A stretch of 64,000 nt of DNA, taken from Flavobacteriales bacterium (GTDB taxonomy: Bacteria > Bacteroidota > Bacteroidia > Flavobacteriales_F > PHOS-HE28). The stretch is from the NCBI GenBank assembly GCA_016710965.1, contig JADJTW010000031.1, positions 434,001 to 498,000 of the forward strand, in the 5' to 3' direction. The notes under the pieces were generated by a model that saw only the letters and a program-made list of their open reading frames with translations, was not told the origin of the DNA and did not search any database. This document shows positions 9,201 through 16,595 of this stretch, piece after piece. Both the position numbers and the translations under genes were made by a program. The number at the start of each line of letters is the position of its first letter. Positions within the stretch are counted from its first letter, which is position 1.

Positions 9201-9782
9201 CTAAGGCGTAGCCAAGGTATCGTCCTGCAGATGGATGGTACCGGTGACCTTGCGGATCACGTAGCGGCTGAAATCCTCGGCGGCGTCCAGTCCGGTCCCG
9301 TGTATGACATCAGCGCCGCGCTTCACGCGAACGGCTTTGTCGGTATGGACGCGCGCGCTGTCCTGCTCCCAAGTGAGCTGCTCGGTTTCCAATCGCTCAC
9401 CTCGCGCGTTCACGAATACCACTTGCTCGTACACCTCCATGCGCTTTCTGCCTGGCAGGATAAGCCCGCGTCGTGCGGTAAGCGTGCTGCCGGGCTTGCC
9501 TTGGGCATCGAAGAACAACAGCTCCACGCCTTCGTCAAGTTCTGTGCGTTGCTCCGGTACGCCCCACTCAGCTATGCGGCCTGCACGGAGGCGGGTGCGC
9601 ACCACGCCACTATCACTGTAGAGGTACTCGGCATCGTGCGTGACGCGATCGGGCACAGCGGCAGGGAGTTCCACGGCAGCCACCTTGTCCAGGTCGTTCT
9701 TGCACGAAACGCACATTCCCGCCATGAAGGCGGGAATGCCGATGAGCGTGAACCACTGCGTGCGTAGCACGAGAAGGATCAT
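9201..9782 (-). CDS. lptC: LPS export periplasmic component LptC
   Basis: Bitopic or lipid-anchored periplasmic protein that passes LPS from LptBFG to LptA. The 193-residue product has an N-terminal hydrophobic segment followed by cysteines at about residues 24 and 27, which could be lipidated. The beta-jellyroll LptC body (about 45-180) carries alternating segments such as AEYLYSDSGVVRTRL and TLTARRGLILPGRKRMEVYE. Its start overlaps the TPR-gene stop (ATGA). In Bacteroidota, lptC commonly lies in this coaX-to-PPIase gene string. Confidence 0.85.
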   Translation of the reverse strand: MILLVLRTQWFTLIGIPAFMAGMCVSCKNDLDKVAAVELPAAVPDRVTHDAEYLYSDSGVVRTRLRAGRIAEWGVPEQRTELDEGVELLFFDAQGKPGSTLTARRGLILPGRKRMEVYEQVVFVNARGERLETEQLTWEQDSARVHTDKAVRVKRGADVIHGTGLDAAEDFSRYVIRKVTGTIHLQDDTLATP

Positions 9783-11098
9783 TTCCGCGTGCGCACCGTT
9801 GTGCTTTCGTTCAATCCGCCGCAGGTGGCCTGCACGGTCTTGCCTTCGGTAAGCTGGTGGAAGAACGCCTCGCTCTGCGTGGGGAAGCGCGCCATGCAGG
9901 AGCCCATGCGCTCGCCGGCCTTCTCAGCCACGGAAGGATCGCTGCTGCGCGCGCGTTGGTAATAGTCGTACGCCAGCCAGTAGGCGCCCCAGGATTCTGG
10001 AGCCTCGCAATCGCCTGCCTGTGCCGCTACTGCATTCCCGATAAGGATATACGCCTCACCGTTCTTGGGGTCGACCTGCAACACTTGGTTGGCGTATCCG
10101 CGCGCTTGTGCATGGTTGCCGGTAGCGCTCGCCACTTGCCCGGCCTTCAGCAGGTATTTCACACGATCGCTGCAACCCGTGCAGAGATCCACGGCCTCCT
10201 TCATGTATTTCAGTGCGCCGTTCAAGTCGCCCTGCTTCACCAGGTATTGTCCAAGGCTGTATGCGCTCTCGCTGGTGGGGCTGGCGCGATGCACAGCCTC
10301 GGCCAAGGAACGGTAGACCTTTTCTTCCGTGCAGTCCTTTCCGTTCAGCACCTTCAGCAGGCGCAGCTTCAGGTCCTGGTCATCGGGCCTTGCAGCGAGC
10401 ATTTCGCCTACGATACGCCCGATCTCGGCGCAATCCGCCACCTTGAAGAACGCACTGTTCACTCCATCACGCGCCATCGTGAAGTACTCACGATCGCTCT
10501 CCTTCATGGCAGGATCGGCCAGGTTGGTCTCGATATGGCCTATGATCATCACGTAATCCGACAGCATTTGCTCCTTGGTGGCTTCGCCCTTTCCGTACAT
10601 GCTGTTGAGCGCTTGATAGTACGCGCTGAGCGTGCCCGCCTCGCTTTTCACGCCACCGAGGTCAACGGCCTCCTTCAGCACCGCGAAAGCGTCTTTAGCA
10701 TAGGCCGGGCGATGGAAGAGCATGTCTACGCCCTTGCGGCCCAGGACATAAGCGCGCTCTCCGAAGTTGGCGATGCGCAGGTCGTAGTTGATCAGCAGGG
10801 AATCCACCAAGCGTTCCTTCCGGGCAGCGTCCTTCTCATCCTTGATGAACGCATTGAACATCTTCACCCCATTCTGGTAAATGCCCTTGCTGCAGGTGGG
10901 GCAGATGCGCACCAGTTCACGGTAAGGCGCATAGGCATCCATGAAGCTGTTCTGCTTCATGAACTCCTGGTAGAGCGAGAGATTGGCCACGCAGTTGGCG
11001 CTGTCGGCAGGCGTAGCGCCCCACTTGCTCTGGGCACTGGCCGTGACAACACTGCCTGCTAGCAGAGCTGTTGCGATATGGCGGAGGGAGGTCTTCAT
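9779..11098 (-). CDS. Secreted tetratricopeptide-repeat protein
   Basis: A 439-residue exported protein with a signal peptide ending near ASAQS, then a helical body with TPR-like units. The clearest are AEAVHRASPTSESAYSLGQY, GALKYMKEAVDLCTGCSDRV and YANQVLQVDPKNGEAYILIG. Paired cysteines (CPTC, CTGC) occur inside the repeats. I chose the ATG at 11098 because it overlaps the upstream stop in an ATGA and begins a normal signal peptide (MKTSLRHIATALLAG). The role is unknown; its place between an outer-membrane protein gene and lptC suggests envelope assembly. Confidence 0.82.
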   Translation of the reverse strand: MKTSLRHIATALLAGSVVTASAQSKWGATPADSANCVANLSLYQEFMKQNSFMDAYAPYRELVRICPTCSKGIYQNGVKMFNAFIKDEKDAARKERLVDSLLINYDLRIANFGERAYVLGRKGVDMLFHRPAYAKDAFAVLKEAVDLGGVKSEAGTLSAYYQALNSMYGKGEATKEQMLSDYVMIIGHIETNLADPAMKESDREYFTMARDGVNSAFFKVADCAEIGRIVGEMLAARPDDQDLKLRLLKVLNGKDCTEEKVYRSLAEAVHRASPTSESAYSLGQYLVKQGDLNGALKYMKEAVDLCTGCSDRVKYLLKAGQVASATGNHAQARGYANQVLQVDPKNGEAYILIGNAVAAQAGDCEAPESWGAYWLAYDYYQRARSSDPSVAEKAGERMGSCMARFPTQSEAFFHQLTEGKTVQATCGGLNESTTVRTRK

Positions 11099-12585
11099 TC
11101 GAGCCGTCGTTTCTTGAACCATTGTTCTCTCAGGTCGGGCGTGATGGTGATCCCGATGTATAGATCAGCATATCGTTCACGCAGCAGTCCGTCGCTTGTG
11201 GTGCCTCGCTCACCGAGCTCAGCGCCGATGTTGATGCGGCTGCGGGTGCTGGACCCCATCACGGGCAGCGACAAGCCAAAGGACATGCCGATCTGCGAAA
11301 GGTCCGTTCCGTTCACGGTGATGTAGTCATCGGCGTATCGCACACCCATCCGATAGGCGGCACCGGTGAAGAAGTTGCCGCGCTCTTTCCCAGATGGCCG
11401 GAAACTGGCACCCACGGCATAGGAGGCGCCGCTGTTGAGGCTGTTGCCCTGCTCGAAGCCTTCCGCATTCACGCGCAATTGGGACCAGTCGCGGCGGCGG
11501 TGCTCCAAGGCCACCGTCCAGTGGCTGTTGTACACGGCGAAGCCTGCCCCCAGCAGTACAGGCATTTCCAATGTGCCACGAGCACCATCGATGAAGGTGG
11601 ATGTGTCGCGCGGGAATTCGACGCCCGTACTGCCAACAAGGAAATTCGTGGCCAACGTACTGCTCCGGGCCGCCAATTTCGCGGGCAGTTCCGCACTGAA
11701 GCCCAGCCTGAAGCGGAGCGCGTCGCCGTCGCTGCGCGGGATGCGGACCTTCCGGCGATCCTTGGGGTCGCGGCCCGCATTGAGCCACTCCATTTCCGAT
11801 CTCGCATCGCGATCGCGCAGGCGCTCCTTGCGCGCAGCCATTCGATGACGCGCACGATGAAGTCCGATAAGGTCACCGGCGTACTGCAGGCCGACGCTCC
11901 CCATGGGCGATCGTACCACCAACGAATGGGTGACTGCGGCGTTGTAGTAACCGTTGCCGCTGGGATAGTATGCCTTCCGCGACTGCTGAACAGCCCCGAA
12001 TACGTAGTTGAGATTGGCGCCGACGGAGAGCTTTCCCCCTCGATTGACGCTATCGTTCTGTTGCCAAAGCATGCAACCGGCTCCCAGGTATGCCCGGTTC
12101 AAGCCGCCGTTGCCCGAGTAGACCAATGAAGCGTTGCCACCCTCGACAGGAATCACCTCGGTTATCTTGTAGCTGACCGTGCTCACCGGATTCACGCCCA
12201 AGGCAAGGCCCCAGTGGCCCTTGGCGAAGGGCACGCCAAGGCTGAGCCCCTGCATGCGTGTGTTGCGGCCCCGTGAGGAGATCGTTTCCGAATCGTACGC
12301 AATGTTTCGCACCACTATGCCAGCTTCGAACGATGTGTGGCTCAGGTACGGATAAGAGGCAGGGTTGGCTGACGATACGCCAAAGGGATCGGCCATGGCG
12401 ATGCCTACGCCGCCCATCATCGCCTGCACGCTCTGCGCAGTGCCAGCCAAGTCGCCGAAGCCGTAGGCCGAGTAAGGCGAGCCGCTGCCCTGCTGGCCCT
12501 GGGAGTGGGCGTTACCGCTTACCAACGCCGCTATCAAAGCCGCTGCCACCGAGGTTGTGGTGCAGTATGGTGCGTAGGCCTTCAA
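11095..12585 (-). CDS. Outer-membrane beta-barrel protein, FadL/transport-like
   Basis: Exported outer-membrane protein with a signal peptide (hydrophobic stretch SVAAALIAALVSG, cut near AHSQ). An N-terminal motif follows (SPYSAYGFGDLAGTAQS, then MMGGVGIAMADPFGVSSANP) that is common in Bacteroidota FadL-like barrels, and then many alternating amphipathic strands. Substrate unknown. No ATG start is available: I propose the TTG at 12585, giving MKAYAPYC and then the signal core. A TTG at 12606 is the alternative. Either way the start lies inside the 3' end of coaX in another frame. Confidence 0.8.
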   Translation of the reverse strand: MKAYAPYCTTTSVAAALIAALVSGNAHSQGQQGSGSPYSAYGFGDLAGTAQSVQAMMGGVGIAMADPFGVSSANPASYPYLSHTSFEAGIVVRNIAYDSETISSRGRNTRMQGLSLGVPFAKGHWGLALGVNPVSTVSYKITEVIPVEGGNASLVYSGNGGLNRAYLGAGCMLWQQNDSVNRGGKLSVGANLNYVFGAVQQSRKAYYPSGNGYYNAAVTHSLVVRSPMGSVGLQYAGDLIGLHRARHRMAARKERLRDRDARSEMEWLNAGRDPKDRRKVRIPRSDGDALRFRLGFSAELPAKLAARSSTLATNFLVGSTGVEFPRDTSTFIDGARGTLEMPVLLGAGFAVYNSHWTVALEHRRRDWSQLRVNAEGFEQGNSLNSGASYAVGASFRPSGKERGNFFTGAAYRMGVRYADDYITVNGTDLSQIGMSFGLSLPVMGSSTRSRINIGAELGERGTTSDGLLRERYADLYIGITITPDLREQWFKKRRLE

Positions 12586-13279
12586 GGGTGAGGAACGGGT
12601 GCGCAAAGATGCCGCTTTTCAGAGCGCGGGCGAACCGAAGACCATCGCCTCCGGTGAGGAGAACGGTCGGCTCGTCTACTTCTTGCGCGTAGCCCTTCAT
12701 GAACTCTCCGATCTCGCCAAGGATGCCATGGTGAATGCCTGCTTCGAGCGCTGTGGCCGTGCTGGTGCCCAGAAGCGGGGGCGCCTCTCCCGGCTCCACC
12801 AGTGGGAGTCGTGCGCTGTATGAGTTCATGGCTGCGGCACGCATGCGCATACCAGGTGAGATGGCACCGCCGAGGTATGTGCCACCGGCATCGACCAGAT
12901 CATAAGTAATGCAGGTGCCGAGGTCTACGACCAGGACCGTGCGTTGCGGGAACATCATGGCACCGGCAACCGCATTGGCCAGCCGGTCGACTCCCAGCGT
13001 GGCGAGCGTAGAGTAGGCGGTCCTCAAGGGCACATCCGCAGTGCTTGTGATATGGAACAGCGGCGCCACGCGCTCGAGCAACCGGGCCATCTCAACGTCG
13101 GGCGCGCCCACCGACCCAAGCCCGATACGCGCGGGTGCCACCTCCTTGGCAAGCTCCAGCAGCTTGGGGTCACCCGATTCGAATGAAGTGTTGCACACAA
13201 GCCGATCATTACGGAAGACGCCGACTTTCGTGCGCGTGTTCCCCACATCGAGCAACAGGTCCACTGGCTTGCCTGACAT
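12512..13279 (-). CDS. coaX: Type III pantothenate kinase
   Basis: First step of CoA synthesis: pantothenate + ATP to 4'-phosphopantothenate. The 255-residue product shows the ASKHA-fold motifs DVGNTRTKVGVF (residues 11-22, phosphate-1), GVDRLANAVAGA, DLGTCITYDLVD (phosphate-2), and GGAISPGMRMRAAA with a following TTGGD-type element (LTGGDG). The C-terminal tail after LHHNL overlaps the next gene by about 74 bases, more than is usual in this window. It leads the minus-strand envelope operon. Confidence 0.94.
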   Translation of the reverse strand: MSGKPVDLLLDVGNTRTKVGVFRNDRLVCNTSFESGDPKLLELAKEVAPARIGLGSVGAPDVEMARLLERVAPLFHITSTADVPLRTAYSTLATLGVDRLANAVAGAMMFPQRTVLVVDLGTCITYDLVDAGGTYLGGAISPGMRMRAAAMNSYSARLPLVEPGEAPPLLGTSTATALEAGIHHGILGEIGEFMKGYAQEVDEPTVLLTGGDGLRFARALKSGIFAHPFLTLEGLRTILHHNLGGSGFDSGVGKR

Positions 13280-13298
13280 CGGGAGCCTTCTATCTTCG
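13268..13298 (+). promoter_or_regulatory. Putative promoter of tRNA-Phe
   Basis: A CTTG at 13268-13271, then 19 bases, then TATCTTCG at 13291-13298. This matches the Bacteroidota layout of a -33 TTG element, a 19-base spacer and a TAnnTTTG-like -7 box. The tRNA gene begins 42 bases downstream. It lies over the start of coaX on the other strand. Confidence 0.6.
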
Positions 13299-13339
13299 CG
13301 CCCTCTTTGCCGAAGGCTTGTTCGGGGAAGGACCAGTAA

Positions 13340-13412
13340 GGTGCCTTAGCTCAGCTGGTAGAGCAACGGATTGAAAATCCGTGTGTCCCCAGTTCGATTC
13401 TGGGAGGCACCA
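13340..13412 (+). tRNA. tRNA-Phe (GAA anticodon)
   Basis: Complete 73-base cloverleaf. The acceptor stem GGTGCCT pairs with AGGCACC, the discriminator is A, and the D-arm contains GCTCAGCTGGTAGAGC. The anticodon stem ACGGA/TCCGT closes the loop TTGAAAA (anticodon GAA). The T-arm is CCCAG-TTCGATT-CTGGG. The 3' CCA is not encoded. It is transcribed alone, with a promoter-like sequence upstream and a short terminator hairpin 13 bases downstream. Confidence 0.98.
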
Positions 13413-13424
13413 CTCAATCGGAAG

Positions 13425-13446
13425 GACCCCGGATCGCTCCGGGGTC
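13425..13446 (+). terminator. Terminator after tRNA-Phe
   Basis: A 9-bp perfect stem (GACCCCGGA and TCCGGGGTC) with a TCGC loop, followed by TTTCGTT. It lies between the tRNA and the convergent HD-domain gene and may serve both. Confidence 0.75.
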
Positions 13447-13478
13447 TTTCGTTCAAGGGCGGTGGGCAGCATGTCCGG

Positions 13479-14063
13479 TCAGTGAGAAACGAGCCATGCC
13501 CTCACCTGTTCCAAGTGCTCCTGCTTCAATGGCTCGCGCAGCCGCTTGTTGGTGCTGGTGAAATAGGTGTGGCGCTCGAGGAACCGCACTTGCAATTCAT
13601 TCCAATCGCGCTCGTTGCGCAGCACGCCATACGTGCGCATCTCATGGAAGAGGGACTCGCCGATGCGCTGGAAATCACCGCGGCCCAAGTAATCCAGATC
13701 GGCATCGCAGAGGACGCGAGCCAGCTTGTTGCGCGGGCGCTGCGGGATCCGGGTGGCCATGATCATATCGCAGATGAGCTTCACCTGTCGCTCATCGAAA
13801 CCGTACGTCGGTAATACCTCTCGCACGATTCCGCAGCTGGCGATCTCGTGGTCGTGGTCTTGCACGGCGAACCCGGCATCGTGGTAAAGCGCTGCGATCT
13901 TCAGCAGTGCCAGGCCCTCACCGACTATCCCCTCCTGCTCGGCAATGCCGATGGCGCTCGCGTAGACATCCAGCGTATGCTCCAGACAATGGTAGGTACG
14001 GTTGGCAGGGAGCTCGTTCTTGAGCCGCGCAAGGATGTAGGTCTTCGCCGCAAGCGTATCCAT
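13479..14063 (-). CDS. HD-domain protein (putative metal-dependent phosphohydrolase)
   Basis: A 194-residue protein with the HD superfamily pattern: HCLEHTLDVY, then an ALYHDAGF motif with the HD pair, QDHDHEIASC, and a late aspartate in LCDADLDYLGRG. The arrangement resembles small bacterial HD proteins acting on nucleotides or similar phosphoesters; the substrate is unknown. The ATG at 14063 was chosen over the longer frame because a TATATTGG box lies 11 bases upstream. The gene is monocistronic and diverges from a histidine kinase. Confidence 0.8.
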   Translation of the reverse strand: MDTLAAKTYILARLKNELPANRTYHCLEHTLDVYASAIGIAEQEGIVGEGLALLKIAALYHDAGFAVQDHDHEIASCGIVREVLPTYGFDERQVKLICDMIMATRIPQRPRNKLARVLCDADLDYLGRGDFQRIGESLFHEMRTYGVLRNERDWNELQVRFLERHTYFTSTNKRLREPLKQEHLEQVRAWLVSH

Positions 14064-14073
14064 GGGATCGCAG

Positions 14074-14081
14074 GCCAATAT
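14074..14081 (-). promoter_or_regulatory. Putative -7 box for the HD-domain gene
   Basis: TATATTGG on the minus strand, 11 bases upstream of the ATG at 14063. It implies a very short or absent leader and helps decide the start. Confidence 0.4.
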
Positions 14082-14104
14082 AGCAACGCGCATCAAGCAG
14101 GGTT

Positions 14105-14112
14105 TACATTCG
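14105..14112 (+). promoter_or_regulatory. Putative -7 box for the histidine kinase gene
   Basis: TACATTCG only 7 bases upstream of the ATG at 14119, which would give a nearly leaderless transcript. The divergent HD-gene box is about 25 bases away, so the two promoters would share a compact region. Confidence 0.45.
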
Positions 14113-14118
14113 CCCAAG

Positions 14119-15072
14119 ATGCTGGTGAACTCCACCCGCCGCACGCTTTGGCTCTTCGGGGCCTTGGTGTTCTATGCAGGCGCGCAAAGCATCTGGTGGG
14201 CTGTTCTTCTGCTGCGGCGCGACAGGGAGATCTCGGCCCTGCAAGCCCGGTCCAGTGGTCTTGTGGAAGCAACGGACCCTGCCGCTGAAGGTTCGCGCCG
14301 TGCGCTTATGGTCCTTGGCGAAGCAGCCGTCTTCCTGCTGCTGCTCCTCGCGCTCCTGGTGCTCGTTTACCGCTCGGTGCAGCGTGATTTGCGGTTGGCC
14401 GCTGCCCAGCGGAATTTCCTGCTCGCCGTAACGCACGAGCTGCGATCGCCCATCGCAGCCATCAAGTTGCAGCTGAGCACGCTTGCCCGCAGCGATCTGC
14501 AGCCCGTGCAACGCTACGAATTGCGCCAAGGGGCGCTCGAGGAGGTCGATCGGCTGGCCGCTCTGACGGACAAGGTGCTCCAGGCCACCGCGGCTGAGGA
14601 AGGCACCATGCCTTTGCGGATCGAACAGGTGGATGTGATGCCCATTGTGCGCAACGTGGCGGAACGCGCACGGGCTGATGCCGCCCGCGACCACTACCTG
14701 AAGGTGGTCGGTCCTGATTCGCTCGTGGTAGGCATGGATGCGCATGCCCTGCGCAGCATCGCCGAGAACTTGATCGAGAATGCCGCGAAATACGCACCAA
14801 GCGGAAGCACTATCGAAGTCGAGGTACGACCGATGGGGCCATCATGGGACCTGCTGGTGAGCGATGAAGGTCCTGGTGTTGCACAGGAGGAACGCGAACG
14901 CATCTTCGAGCGCTTCCATCGCTCTGGATCGGAAGAGGTGCGCGCCACGCAAGGCACAGGACTGGGCCTGTACATCGTGCGGAGGCTCTCCCAGCGTCTC
15001 GGCGGCAGTGTCGATGTACGACCCCGCGCTCCGAAGGGGTCTATCTTCGCGGCCTCATTCCCACAACGTTGA
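14119..15072 (+). CDS. Orphan sensor histidine kinase
   Basis: Inner-membrane sensor kinase of 317 residues. Two transmembrane helices (about 10-32 and 64-84) flank a short periplasmic loop of only about 30 residues. A HisKA domain follows with phospho-acceptor His106 (LLAVTHELRSPIAAIKLQL), then a HATPase_c domain with N box (ENLIENAAKYAP), G1 (DEGPGVAQEERERIFERF) and G2 (GTGLGLYIV). No response regulator is adjacent. Its stop overlaps the gpmI start (TGATG). The small sensor loop argues for sensing a membrane partner or state rather than a large ligand; that is inference. Confidence 0.92.
   Translation: MLVNSTRRTLWLFGALVFYAGAQSIWWAVLLLRRDREISALQARSSGLVEATDPAAEGSRRALMVLGEAAVFLLLLLALLVLVYRSVQRDLRLAAAQRNFLLAVTHELRSPIAAIKLQLSTLARSDLQPVQRYELRQGALEEVDRLAALTDKVLQATAAEEGTMPLRIEQVDVMPIVRNVAERARADAARDHYLKVVGPDSLVVGMDAHALRSIAENLIENAAKYAPSGSTIEVEVRPMGPSWDLLVSDEGPGVAQEERERIFERFHRSGSEEVRATQGTGLGLYIVRRLSQRLGGSVDVRPRAPKGSIFAASFPQR
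15042..15049 (+). promoter_or_regulatory. Putative internal -7 box for gpmI
   Basis: TATCTTCG inside the 3' end of the histidine kinase gene, 22 bases before the gpmI ATG. It could let the glycolytic gene be transcribed independently of the kinase. Confidence 0.45.
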
Positions 15073-16592
15073 TGGCGAACGGCAAGGCAGTGTTGATCAT
15101 CATGGATGGGTGGGGCCTCGGCGCAGGAGACGGTACCGACGCGATCGCGCAGGCGAGCACACCCTTCATCGATCAACTGGTTCGCACTGCCCCGCATGCT
15201 CAACTGCTCACCGATGGCGAGCACGTCGGGCTGCCAGCAGGCCAAATGGGCAATAGCGAAGTGGGCCACCTGAACATCGGCGCTGGCCGGGTGGTGTATC
15301 AGGACCTGTTACGTGTGGACAAGGCCGTCGCGGATGGCAGCTTGGAGCGATCAGCGGCGCTTCAGCAAGCCTTCCAGGCTGCGAAGGGGAAGAGGCTGCA
15401 TCTGATGGGCCTGATGAGCGATGGCGGAGTGCATAGCATGCGAACTCATGCCGAGGCGCTCTGCCATATGGCTGGCCGTGCCGGGCTCACCGACGTGTTC
15501 GTGCATGCCTTCACGGATGGGCGGGATACCGATCCGCGAAGCGGCCGTGGCTATCTTCAACGCTTCCTGGAAGGCGTGAGCGGCACACCGGCTCGCGTGG
15601 CCAGTGTGTGCGGCCGCTATTTCGCCATGGACCGCGACAAGCGTTGGGAACGAATACAGCGCGCTTACGACCTGCTCGTCCACGGAAAGGGAACATCGGT
15701 TCGCGAGCCGTTGGAGGCCTTCGATTCCAGCTACGCCTCGGGCAAGACCGATGAGTTCATCGAACCTCATGTGGTCGTTGACGTGCATGGGGCTCCGATC
15801 GCGACGATCAAGGAAGGCGATGTCGTGCTCTGCTTCAACTTCCGCACCGACCGTTGCCGGCAGATCACGCAAGCGCTCACCCAGCGCGCCTTCCCGGAGC
15901 AAGGCATGGTTCCGCTCAAGCTGCACTACGTCACCATGACGGAGTACGACCCTACCTACCACGGGGTCCATGTGCTCTTCCGCAAGGACGACCTGCCCAT
16001 GACATTGGGCGAGGTGGTGGCCCGCGACGGCTGCAGGCAGATACGCATCGCTGAGACGGAGAAGTATCCGCATGTGACCTTCTTCTTCAGTGGCGGCAGG
16101 GAAGCGCCATTCGAGGGTGAAAAGAGGATCATGCTGCCCTCGCCCAAGGTTGCCACCTATGACCTGCAGCCCGAGATGAGCGCGCAAGGCATCGTGGATG
16201 CGATCGTGCCGGAACTGCAACAGCGTTCAGTGGATCTCGTGGTGCTGAACTTCGCCAACCCTGATATGGTGGGGCATACAGGGGTCTTCAGCGCCATTGT
16301 AGAGGCCGTGGAGACCACCGATTCCTGCACACGCCAGGTAGCCGAAGCAGCACGAGCGAACGGCTATTCCGTGGTGATCATCGCCGATCATGGAAACGCT
16401 GACAAAGCACTGAACGCCGATGGTTCGCCGAACACAGCGCATAGCACCAACCCGGTGCCTCTGTTCGTGCTCTGCGACAGGACGATTTCCTTGAAGAACG
16501 GCGTGCTCGCCGATGTGGCCCCTACCCTGCTCGACCTTATGGGAATTGAAAAGCCCGTCGACATGACGGGCTCTTCATTGATCGTCCGTTGA
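15072..16592 (+). CDS. gpmI: 2,3-bisphosphoglycerate-independent phosphoglycerate mutase
   Basis: Cytoplasmic Mn-dependent enzyme interconverting 3- and 2-phosphoglycerate in glycolysis and gluconeogenesis. The 506-residue product is full length. It shows DGWGLG at residues 12-17, the phosphoserine motif MGNSEVGHLN with catalytic Ser62, FTDGRDTDP, GRYFAMDRDKRWERIQ, NFRTDRCRQ, and the C-terminal metal-binding IADHGNADK and NTAHSTNPVP. The ATG at 15072, rather than the TTG just before it, gives the usual short N-terminus and a TGATG overlap with the kinase stop. Confidence 0.98.
   Translation: MANGKAVLIIMDGWGLGAGDGTDAIAQASTPFIDQLVRTAPHAQLLTDGEHVGLPAGQMGNSEVGHLNIGAGRVVYQDLLRVDKAVADGSLERSAALQQAFQAAKGKRLHLMGLMSDGGVHSMRTHAEALCHMAGRAGLTDVFVHAFTDGRDTDPRSGRGYLQRFLEGVSGTPARVASVCGRYFAMDRDKRWERIQRAYDLLVHGKGTSVREPLEAFDSSYASGKTDEFIEPHVVVDVHGAPIATIKEGDVVLCFNFRTDRCRQITQALTQRAFPEQGMVPLKLHYVTMTEYDPTYHGVHVLFRKDDLPMTLGEVVARDGCRQIRIAETEKYPHVTFFFSGGREAPFEGEKRIMLPSPKVATYDLQPEMSAQGIVDAIVPELQQRSVDLVVLNFANPDMVGHTGVFSAIVEAVETTDSCTRQVAEAARANGYSVVIIADHGNADKALNADGSPNTAHSTNPVPLFVLCDRTISLKNGVLADVAPTLLDLMGIEKPVDMTGSSLIVR
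16552..16572 (-). terminator. Terminator hairpin inside the 3' end of gpmI
   Basis: An 8-bp perfect stem (AGCCCGTC and GACGGGCT) with a 5-base loop. On the minus strand it is followed by TTTTC, the shape of an intrinsic terminator for the convergent T9SS cargo genes, whose last stop is 24 bases away. It lies within the final codons of gpmI, so it does double duty as coding sequence. Confidence 0.6.
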
Positions 16593-16595
16593 CGC

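Noticed and set aside
13340..13412. tRNA-Phe as an integration site
   Set aside because: No integrase, no duplicated tRNA 3' end and no foreign-looking block downstream; the next gene is an ordinary HD-domain gene.
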